Shown here piece by piece: positions 27,501-38,810 of a stretch of DNA of 64,000 nucleotides. This DNA comes from Emiliania huxleyi CCMP1516 (lineage: Eukaryota > Haptophyta > Isochrysidales > Noelaerhabdaceae). The position numbers and the translations under genes are program-made. Location: assembly GCF_000372725.1 (NCBI RefSeq), contig NW_005198751.1, positions 231,809 through 295,808 on the forward strand. The letters are read 5' to 3'. The notes below the pieces were generated by a model, which was not told the DNA's origin, did not search any database, and worked only from the letters and a program-made list of their open reading frames with translations. Position 1 is the stretch's first letter, and every line of letters begins with the position of its first letter.

Positions 27501-30500
27501 AGATGGCGATAGCGCCGCTTGTGCGAGGCGTGGGACGTGGACGCCCGCCGCCCTTTGCACGAGCTCAGGCTCGGATGAGAGAGCCGGTCTCGTCGCCAAT
27601 AGACTCGCCGTGAGCACATCAAAAGACATGCAGCCGAGCAATGCCCCCGGCACTTCAAGGCGAACAGAGCGTGCGACTCCCCATACTCCTGAGAACGGTG
27701 CTGAGCGAGCTCCACCGCCCGCGAGAGACGGGTCTGCTGAAAACAGGAAGACCTCGGGGCCGTGAGCTCGCATGCGCACAGAGAGGGACAGCTGCGATTC
27801 GAGCGAAGGTAGAGGCATCAAGAACAGTCGAGCACCCACGTCGACCGCGAGGCACTTTCGGCTTGTCGGCCGCGAGGCAGCCGCACGCGGAAGGGACGTA
27901 GCGGCGCCGACAAGGACCGTCGACTCTTGCGGGGTGGCACTGCCTTCGGCAAGCTGCCACGCGGTGGTGTACATGTCGCGCCGGCGGGGAGCGCTCGCTT
28001 TTGCACGCACACCTTTGCTTTGGCGGTTGTGGAGTCCAGACAACTGAGCCGCGCGATCCCTGCGACTGCCTAAGCGAACGTCGACCGCGCCCGGCTCGGC
28101 GTGCGAGACAACGGCCCACGTGCCTACGCGACCCTGCCCACCAAAAAGCGCCGCGTCCACCGCGAACGGCAGCCGCGCCTCGCCGCCGCTGCCCTCCTCC
28201 AGAAGAAGGCTCGACTGCAGCGCGCCGTCGAGATCGGCCGGGTGCACCTGAGTCCCAGCCAGCTCGGAGCGGCGGCGCAGCCCTGCCGACGCCTCGCCGA
28301 CGCCGGCCCACGCGGAGCGCACCGTGCGGAAGGCGGCGCCGTACTCAATCCCGACCGCCGCGAACGCCGCGTAGAAGCGAGCGGTGTCGATCGGCCAGCT
28401 GCACGCCGCACGCGTCGCCGGCAAGGCGAGAGGCCGCCACTCCGCCGCCGAAGCGGAGCTCTGCTCCCCGGAGCAGTGCACCGTGCTCTCCTCGGCGCCG
28501 TCAGCACAGCCGCTCCGCACCTCGAACCTCGCCCCCTGCAGCAGCGCCACCTCCAGCCAACCGGCCGCCGCGTCGCCCTGCAGCGAGAGCGGCTGCAGGA
28601 AGAACACGCCGCGCAGCGCGACGCCAGCTCCCGCCGGCAAGCCCGCAGAGCAAGCGGCGCGCGCGGCCTCGAGGTAGCCTGCGCCGGGAAAGACGACGCG
28701 GCCCTGCACGACGTGGTCGGCCACCAGCGCCAGCACCTCCCCCGCAAGAGGCGAGCGGTAGAGAGCGAGGCTCGGCGGCGGCGGCGGCAGGAGGTCCCGG
28801 AGCAGCGGGTGGTGCCGGGCGCGCCAGCCGAACGCTCGGCGGCAGAAGAGCGCAGCGGACGACGACACGGAGGAGGGGATCGCCGCTGCTGCCTCCGGCG
28901 ACGAACGGAGCACCGCGTGCGCGATGGTGCCGCTGTAGCCGAACGATGAGACGCCTCCAAATCCGGCACTGTGGGTTGCGGCCGCCGCTGTCGCCGTCGG
29001 TAGGAGGCAGGCCTTGCCGACAAACGCCTCGCCGACCTGCGGGTTGATCTGCCGCAGCTGAGCGTTGGGCGGTGACTTCCACTCAGAGAGACCAGCTGTA
29101 AGCACCAAGAGGCCTGTCATCGCTGCAGCGGGCTCGCCGTGGCCGCAGTTTGCCTTCACGCCACCGAGTGCCAACGGCATGGCGCTCGTTTCCAGCAGTG
29201 CGACCGCTAGTGAGCGGGCCTCGATCGGATCACCGAGCGCCGTGCCGGTGCCATGTGTCTCAAGCTGAGCAATGGAGTCCGTAACGGCGTCTGCCAAAGC
29301 GGCGCGCAAGAGCTGCTGCTGCGCCACACCGTTGGGAGCGGTCAGGCTCGCGCTCTTCCCGTCTTGACGGACGGCGCTGCCGCACACCACCAATGACGTC
29401 GATGGGCTCGCCGCTTGCAAGGCCGCGACACTGCACGCCTCACCGCGGCAGAAGCCGTCAGCACGAGAGTCAAAGGTGTGACTGCGGCCGCGGGGGGAGG
29501 TCATGCCGGCCACTGCAAAGCTCAGTCCGACCATCGGCAGAAGCATGAGGTGGACTGCTTCCAGCGCGGCAGAGGCACACTCGCCTAGCTGCAAAGCACG
29601 CAGCGCCGAGTGGCCAGCCGCAAGAGCTGAGGAGCATGCCGTGTCAAAGCTGACGCACGGCCCCTGAAGGCCGAGCACGTACGAGAGGCGACCCGCCGCG
29701 ATGGAGTGGGAGCTGCCGGTTGCGGCGTAAACGCTCTGGCCCGCGGGGCTCGACGCCAGTATCTCGACGAAGTCGAAGGCCGCGATGCCCAGGAAGACGC
29801 CGACAGCCGCGCCGGCCAAGCTGTTGCGCTCATCGCTCACTCCACGGAGCAGTGCCTCGTACGCACGCTCCAACAGTAGCCGCTGCTGCGGGTCCATCGC
29901 AGCCGCCTCAGCGGGCGACACGCCAAAAAGGCGGTTATCGAAGAGCTCCGCCCCGGAGACGAACCCCCCGTGCCTTGCCCGCACGTTGACCTCGTCGGCA
30001 ACCACGGGCAAGGCCCACCGCTCGACCGGCACCTCGGTGACGGCGTCTCGGCCAATGGCAGACCCATGCCACGCCCGGGCAACGCTGCTCGCCTGGCCAG
30101 GCAAGGCTGCGCTCAAGCCGCTCAGACTTACAGAGAGCGCTGAGCTCTCTGGGCGACCCGCCGGCACAGCCGACGGGGCCGCAACGACCGGCGATCGCGT
30201 CTCGTCCTCCGCGTCGGCGAAGAATTGCGCGAGCTGCCGCACGGTTGGGAAGTCAAAGACGAGAGTGCTCGGCAGGGCCTTGGTTTGCTTCGGGGCGGCC
30301 TGCATCAACTGGTTGCGCAGCTCGACCGCGCCGAGCGAGTCGAGCCCCGCCTCCATCAGCGGCGCGTCCGCGTCGACCGCCCCGCCCGCCGTGCGCTCCG
30401 CCAGCTCTAGCACGAGCTCGAGCGTCACCGCGGCCGAGGCGCTGGGAGTCAAAATAGCAGCTGCCCGCTCGACTTCGGCGCCCGAGGGCTTGGCCTTGGC

Positions 30501-33500
30501 CGCGCGCCCGCGGTGGCGGTGCGGCGTCAGGAAAGCCGGGCTCAAGCCACCTCCCAGCAGCTTCGACCAATCCGCGGGCAAGACCGCTGCGATGGCGCGC
30601 CCTGAGAAGAGCGCGTGTCGCAAGGCCGCACAAGCAACGGCGCGCGTGACCGCTCCCGTGCCGACGCGCTCAGCCTTCGCGTCCGCGCCATGGCGAGCGG
30701 CGTATCCAATCTCGGCAACCGAGCCCCACTGCAAGCCCTGAGCGGCCAGGCCCAAGCTGCGGCGCCAGTGCGTGAAGCTGTCAAGCCAGGTGTTGGCCGC
30801 CGAGTGCGGCGCCTGGCCAGGGGCGCCGAGCAGAGCCGCCACCGACGAGTACACGAGGAAATGGCGCAGTCCGACGCACGCCACCCCGCGCTGCAGGCAG
30901 CTGGCGCCATGTACCTTCGGGGCGAACACGGCACGGAAGCGCCACGCCTCCTGGTCGGCGAGCAGAGCGTCGGAGAGCACCCCGGCCGCGTGGAAGATGC
31001 CTCCGAGCCGCGCGCCCCCCCAATGCAGGTCCCGCAGCGTCGCCAGCACGGAGGACTCCTCGGAGACGTCGCTCTGCACACACGTGACCACTGCGGAGTG
31101 GGAGCCGTCCTCGGAGAGCCACTTCCAATCACCCTCGCTGCCGTGCTGGACGCGGCCGCTCCTCGACGAGAGAACAAGCCGCGTCGCGCCGAGCGAGACG
31201 AGCAGCCGTGAGGTGAGCAGTCCCAGCCCTCCAAGGCCGCCCGTGAAGAGGTGCGCCAGCTCCGGCTCGAGGCGGGGCTCGGGGCTCCTCTGCTCGCCGC
31301 CTCGCCCGGCCCGAGCGACCATGACGGCTTGGTTGCAGAGGAAGCCGCCGCCGCGCATCAGGTGCACGCGCTGGAAGCCGCTCTCTCCGAGGAGGCTGCG
31401 CCACGTGTCCCAGTCCATCAGCGGGCTCTGGTAGCCGCGCCTCATCGGGTCGGCGCACTCGCTAAAGAGCCACCAGCCATCCGTCAGACCGAACGTGATT
31501 TGCACGAACCCACCGGCCAGCTGCGCGTCGTTGATGAGCAGGACCCCGCCAGGCAGCAGAAGCTTCTGGCAGTTGCGCAGCGTGTTGTGCATGTACGGGG
31601 TGGCGTGCAGGACGTTGGTGCCGATCAGGAGGTCGTACTGCGACGGAGAGAAGCCCTGCAGCCGCGGGTCGGCGTCGATGTTGAGCAGCTCAAACTCCAC
31701 AAAAGGGAAGGCCGCCGCAAACATGGCGCGCGCTCTCCGGAGAAAGCTCTCGGAGACGTCGGTGAAAGTGTAGCACGAGCAAGCGTGGCGGAGGGAGGGC
31801 AGCACACTCTTCGCCGTCCCGCCCGTCCCCGCGCCAACCTCAAGGACGCGGACCAGCCGCCCGAAGGGAAGGGAACGGACAAGCGCGCGCACCGCGGCGA
31901 CCACGCACTCGTTGTAGAAGCGATTCACCTGGCCCTGGTCGTACACGTCGCGGCAGATGTCCAGCGACCCCCCGGGGAAGAGAAGCTCCTGGTACGGCAC
32001 GTCGCCGGTGAGCGCCTCGGCGAGGCGCGGCCCGCACCGCTCAGCCAGCGCGAGCTCCGGCCAGATGTCGGCGTGCGCGGCTCGCACCTCGTCCGGAGTG
32101 ACGTGCGGCTCCGGAGGCGGCGCCTGCGCCCCAAACCATTCCAGGAGGAGGCGGTGGTGCCAGCGTGGCACAGCTTGCTCCTTCAAGGCCGAGAGTGCGG
32201 TGTGGACGTACTGCTGGCAGAGCCGCTCGAGCATGTCGTACGCCAAGTCGAGGCCGGCGCTGTCCAGCGCGCCGACTGCCGACGACACGTGCTCGGAGAG
32301 CTGCGCGCTGACGGCTTCGAAGTCCACCTCAAAGGTGGCGCCAGAGTGCCGCATCCCCACACACATCACGACCTTGCCCAAGTTGCGGCCGCTCTGCAGC
32401 AAGCGGAAGGCCGCTTGCGCTTCGCGCACCAAGTCGAACTGGCGCGTCGGAAGCCCTCGCGCGGTGCCGGCCGTTGCGCGAGCGACGAGCTCGCAAAGGA
32501 CTTCCCTCTGGTACCAGAGCGGGTCTGCTGCCGCATCAGTCGCCATGTCGAGCACGTCGTAGCGCGCGACCATGCAGGCGGCTGCGCGCTCGGTGGACCA
32601 CACGCCGCGCTTGCCGATTTCCTCGAAGACGCCTTGCTCGCAGAGCATCGCCGCGGACAAGCCGATGAAGTCGTGAGAGAGGAAGTTGAGCGAGGCGTGC
32701 TGGCGCAGGCCCTGCAGAGGCACCACTGTTCCAACGGCGCACGCCGAGGCGTCGCGCGAGCTGGCGCAGCAAGCGACGGCCATCCCGCGCAGGAGGCGGT
32801 GCTTGAAGGGCCGACCAGCGCTCACGGCCACAGAGGCGCGCAACCAGTGCGCGTACTCGACTGCGGACTGCCCGACGCCGCCAGCTGCTGCGTGCAGCAT
32901 GGCGCGCTGCTTCAAGCGGAGGCCCAGGCGGCGGAAGCCGATGTGGGTAGTGCCCCAGCTGGAGAGAAGCGTCGTGGCTGCTTCGAAGGAGAGGCAGTCT
33001 GGCTTGCAAGCTAGCAGCCGGCGGTCCGTGCGTGCATAGCTTGCAAGGCAGCCGCCCCACGCCACCCCAAATGCTGCGGCGCCAAGAGGGAGCGACTGGT
33101 CCGCGCTAGCAGTCACCGTGCCGGCGACGTCTGTGCCGGCAGCGCGCATGCCTGGGTTGCCTGGATACTCGCCGAGCACGATCAGCACGTCGCGAAAGTT
33201 GAGTCCAACTGCGCGGACCCTCAGCTCCACGGCAGTGGGAGGGAGGACGTCGTCGAACGGCTGCTGCTCCACGACGCAGAGGTTGGAGACGGCGCCTGGC
33301 GTGCTTAGCTCCAAACAGACTCGCTGCAAGAGCAGTGGCGCACGGCTAACGAGCCGCGGCACGCCGTGGCGTGCGCCGCAGACACGAACCTCGGGCTCGA
33401 TCGTGGCGCTGAGTTGCAGGCCACGCACTCCGCCGCTGTCATACTTCAGCTGGCCGCCACTCAGCAGCGACGCCAGCGCCGCCAGCTCCTGTGCGCCGGG

Positions 33501-35746
33501 AGAGTCCACCCCGACGCAGCAAAGCGGCAGGGCGGGCAGTTCGATCCGGGCCGAACGCCCGAGGCCCCAGAGACCCGCGTGCCAGCACGGACGGCAGCCC
33601 GCACTAGCTGGCGCGCCGAAGGTGACCAGCCACACCGGGACAGGGTCGGAGGACCATGCCTGTGCCCGCACCGAAGCAAGGGCCATCCCCACCGCTGGCA
33701 GCGCCTCGCCTTCGCCCGAGTAGACGACAACCTGTGGCGGCTGACAACTCCCAGCACCCTCCTCGATGCAGTTCGGATCCATCCACAACGAGACGGAGGG
33801 GCGAGAGAGTAAGAGCACGCGCGTGTCGTCGGGCGCACAGCGCGGGGCGGGCAGCAGCGTCCAATCGGTCTCGTAGCACCAGGGCCGGCTATGTTGCGGC
33901 TGAAGGCGCGACTGCCGAAGGACTCGGCTCGAGAACCCACCCAGCCGCGCTCCGCATGCGAACGCGCCACCATGCAGCGCTACCGTCACCGAATCTGCAC
34001 CGGCAGATGCGACCAAAGCGATCAGAGCGCCATGCGCCGGCCCACCAAGAAGCGCCGCGTCCACCGCGAACGGCAGCCGCGCCTCGCCGCCGCTGCCCTC
34101 CTCCAGAAGAAGGCTCGACTGCAGCGCGCCGTCGAGATCGGCCGGGTGCACCTGAGTCCCAGCCAGCTCGGAGCGGCGGCGCAGCCCTGCCGACGCCTCG
34201 CCGACGCCGGCCCACGCGGAGCGCACCGTGCGGAAGGCGGCGCCGTACTCAATCCCGACCGCCGCGAACGCCGCGTAGAAGCGAGCGGTGTCGATCGGCC
34301 AGCTGCACGCCGCACGCGTCGCCGGCAAGGCGAGAGGCCGCCACTCCGCCGCCGAAGCGGCGCTCTGCTCCCCGGAGCAGTGCACCGTGCTCTCCTCGGC
34401 GCCGTCAGCACAGCCGCTCCGCACCTCGAACCTCGCCCCCTGCAGCAGCGCCACCTCCAGCCAACCGGCCGCCGCGTCGCCCTGCAGCGAGAGCGGCTGC
34501 AGGAAGAACACGCCGCGCAGCGCGACGCCAGCTCCCGCCGGCAAGCCCGCAGAGCAAGCGGCGCGCGCGGCCTCGAGGTAGCCTGCGCCGGGAAAGACGA
34601 CGCGGCCCTGCACGACGTGGTCGGCCACCAGCGCCAGCACCTCCCCCGCAAGAGGCGAGCGGTAGAGAGCGAGGCTCGGCGGCGGCGGCGGCAGGAGGTC
34701 CCGGAGCAGCGGGTGGTGCCGGGCGCGCCAGCCGAACGCTCGGCGGCAGAAGCGCGCAGCGGACGACGACACGGAGGAGGGGATCGCCGCTGCTGCCTCC
34801 GGCGACGAACGGAGCACCGCGTGCGCGATGGTGCCGCTGTAGCCGAACGATGAGACGCCGGACGCGGCGCCTCGCGTCGTGCAGGCCTGCGTGGGCAGCA
34901 GCAGCGAGCTGCCGCTGCTTCGCTCAGCCACGAGCGGGTTCAGGCGCCGCAGCTGCGCATTCGCGTGCACACACTGCGACCGCAGCCCCTCCACGACGCG
35001 CAGCAAGCCAAGCTGCCCCGACGCCGCCTCGGCGTGGCCGATGCTCGCCTTGGCCGCGCCGGTCAGCACCCCGCCGTCCGCGCCCGAAGACGCCGAGGCG
35101 AGCGAGCCCGCCTCGGTCGGGTCGCCCAAGGCGGTGCCCGTGCCGTGCGCCTCCACGCCGCTCAGCGCGCCCGCAGAAACGAGGCCCGCCAAGCCCGCCG
35201 CCTCCAGGAGCAAGTCTCTCTGCGAGGAGCCGTTCGGCGCCGTCAGGCTCGCGCTGCGCCCGTCCTGCCGCACCGCCACGCCGCCAATCGTCGACGCCGA
35301 GCCGCGCGCAACGGCCGCCGCGCCGACACCCTCGCTCCGCACGTACCCGTTGGCGGCCGCGTCGAACGTCTTGCACCGCCCGTCCATCGACAGCATGCCC
35401 GCCGCCGCCGCCCCGAGCGTCGGGTGCGGCACCAGCTTGAGGCCGACTGCCGCCGCGATGGCGCCGTCGCAAGCGTCGCTCAGAATCGACCGCCACGCGC
35501 CCTGCAGCGCCACCAGCGCCGACGAGCAGGCCGTGTCCACGCTCATGCACGGGCCCTGCATGCCGAGCACGAACGAGAGGCGGCCGCACGCCACCGATAT
35601 CGTGTCGCCCGTCACGTCGTACACCGATGAGGGCCGCAGCGACGAGAGCAGCGCCCAGTCGGGCCGCTCGATGCCGACGAAGACGCCCTCGCCGCCCCCT
35701 AGCAGCGACGAGCGGCGCGCGCCCGCCCCGTGCAGCGCCTCGTACC

Positions 35747-35780
<34 letters not shown>

Positions 35781-38776
35781 CGCCGCCGCCTCCGCCGGCG
35801 ACACCCCAAACGAGGCGGCGTCGAAGTGCGCCGCGCCCGCCACGAAGCCGCCGTGCGACACGCACGACCGCTGCACCTCGCTCAGCAGCGAGACGTCCAC
35901 CGCCGACGACAGCTCCCAACGAGACGACGGCACCGCCCCCACCGCGTCGCCGCCAGCGAGCTGCAACGCACACAGTGCCGCGCTCGAGCGGCACCCGCCG
36001 GGCCACCGCCCCGCGAGACTGCGCACGCTCGCGTCGGTCTGCGAGCCCGCGACGCGCGGCGCCGCCGCCGCCGCCGCCGCCGGCACGCTCGCGCCCGTCA
36101 GCTGCTCGACCAGGTGCGTCGCAATCGCACGCGGCGTCGGCTGCTCAAAGACGAGCGTCGCCGAGAGCGACACGCCGGTCGCATCGCGAAGCTCGTTGGA
36201 CAGCGCCGTCGCGGCGAGCGAGTCGACGCCCGCCTCCATCAGCGGGCTGCCCGTGGTGAGGTCGCCGCTCGAGAAGCGACGAACCACGCTCATCACCACC
36301 TCCTCGGCGCGCTGCTGGCGCTGCGCAGCCGGGAGCGCCTGCACCTCCAGAGCCAGCTCACTCGAGGGCCGAGCAGCGGAGGAGGCCGCCGCCGCCGGCT
36401 CCGCCGACGGTGCGAAGAGGTCTCCGCCAGCCTTGAGCTTGGCGACGCCCGCGGCTCGCAGGAGCAGGGCGGACGCAGCGCACGCCGACCGAGACACCAG
36501 ACCCGCCGCCGCAAGCCAACGCACCAGCTCCTCGAGGCTCACCTCGAAGTGCTCCCGCCGAGCGCCCTCGCCGAACGCGTCCTCGCCCATCCCGGCGCCG
36601 CGCACGATCGGGATCTGAAGGCTGCACGCCGTCAGGCCGTGCACGCGCCGGCTCGTCGCCAGCGCGTCGAGGTACGAGTTGGCGCCCGTGTAGTTCGCCT
36701 GCCCGACGTTGCCGACGACCGACGCGATCGACGAGAAGAGCAGGAACGCGTCGAGCGGCGCCCGGCCGTCGTTGCTGTGCAGGTGCCACGCGCCGAGCGC
36801 CTTGGCGCCAAAGGCGCGGCCCACGTGGTCCGCAGACATGTTGCGCACCAGCACGTCGGCCAGCACGCCCGCCGCGTGCCACACGCCTCGCAGCCGGCCC
36901 GCCGACCCAAGCGCGCGCCGCACCAAGTGCACCGCGTCGTCGGCGCAGCTCAAGTCGGACCGCACCACCGAAGCGACCCGCGGCAAAGACGTGAGCGGCG
37001 CGCCCCGGGAGACGAGCCCGCTGCGCGAGCAGACCAAGATCGAGCTCGCGCCGGCGCGAGACAGCATCGCCGACGTGCGCAAGCCGAGCCCGCCCAAGCC
37101 TCCCGTGACGATCTGCTGCCCGGCGACGCGCGCTCGCATCCGGCGAGAGGTTGTCGGGCGGCTATCGAGGCGCGGCACCAGCCGACCGCGCACCCCCCAA
37201 GAGAGCTGTGGCTCGGCGCGATCGCGATCACCCGCGGCTGGCTGCATCTCCGCTATCGTCTGCTCGACAGCAACCGCCACGGCGAGGTGGCACATGTCCA
37301 CGGTGACGGTGCGCACCGTCGGCAGCTCGAGGCGCAAGGTGCGCGCGAAGCCCCACACCCCGGCTTGCGACGGCGCGTCCAGCTTGGCCGGGAAGCCAGT
37401 CGGCTCCGCAGCCTGGGTGCCGAGCGTGATGAGCGCTAGGACGGGGGGCGAGCGGCTCGAGGCAATCTGCTGCACCAAGCCGAGCAAGGATGCGAACTGC
37501 TCCACCGCAGGAGAAGCGGTGGCGGTATGCTCAAACACGAGAGCAACCACCGCCGCGCCACTAAGGCCGTGCGTGCGGCTGCGGGTGAGCAAGAATCGCC
37601 CCTTGACCTCGTTGCCCAGCAGCCAGCCCAGGGAGTTTGCGAAACGGGAAGACGAAGCAGTGCTGAGCAACAGCCAGCTGGATGGCGAAGGGTCTGGCCG
37701 GAGCGGCGGTGCAGCCTCCCAGCGGTGCGACACGTACAGCCCGAGGGACGACTCCTGCCGACGCGCAGTCCAAGAGAACTCGCGCCGCGAAAGCACGAGG
37801 CAGCGGCGCGCAGCGGGTTCCACCGGGGCCAAAGCCGCGATGAGCACCGCGTGCGCGATGGTGCCGCTGTAGCCGAACGATGAGACGCCGGACGCGGCGC
37901 CTCGCGTCGTGCAGGCCTGCGTGGGCAGCAGCAGCGAGCTGCCGCTGCTCCGCTCAGCCACGAGCGGGTTCAGGCGCCGCAGCTGCGCATTCGCGTGCAC
38001 ACACTGCGACCGCAGCCCCTCCACGACGCGCAGCAAGCCAAGCTGCCCCGACGCCGCCTCGGCGTGGCCGATGCTCGCCTTGGCCGCGCCGGTCAGCACC
38101 CCGCCGTCCGCGCCCGAAGACGCCGAGGCGAGCGAGCCCGCCTCGGTCGGGTCGCCCAAGGCGGTGCCCGTGCCGTGCGCCTCCACGCCGCTCAGCGCGC
38201 CCGCAGAAACGAGGCCCGCCAAGCCCGCCGCCTCCAGGAGCAAGTCTCTCTGCGAGGAGCCGTTCGGCGCCGTCAGGCTCGCGCTGCGCCCGTCCTGCCG
38301 CACCGCCACGCCGCCAATCGTCGACGCCGAGCCGCGCGCAACGGCCGCCGCGCCGACGCCCTCGCTCCGCACGTACCCGTTGGCGGCCGCGTCGAACGTC
38401 TTGCACCGCCCGTCCACCGACAGCATGCCCGCCGCCGCCGCCCCGAGCGTCGGGTGCGGCACCAGCTTGAGGCCGACTGCCGCCGCGATGGCGCCGTCGC
38501 AAGCGTCGCTCAGAATCGACCGCCACGCGCCCTGCAGCGCCACCAGCGCCGACGAGCAGGCCGTGTCCACGCTCATGCACGGGCCCTGCATGCCGAGCAC
38601 GAACGAGAGGCGGCCGCACGCCACCGATATCGTGTCGCCCGTCACGTCGTACACCGATGAGGGCCGCAGCGACGAGAGCAGCGCCCAGTCGGGCCGCTCG
38701 ATGCCGACGAAGACGCCCTCGCCGCCCCCTAGCAGCGACGAGCGGCGCGCGCCCGCCCCGTGCAGCGCCTCGTACC

Positions 38777-38810
<34 letters not shown>

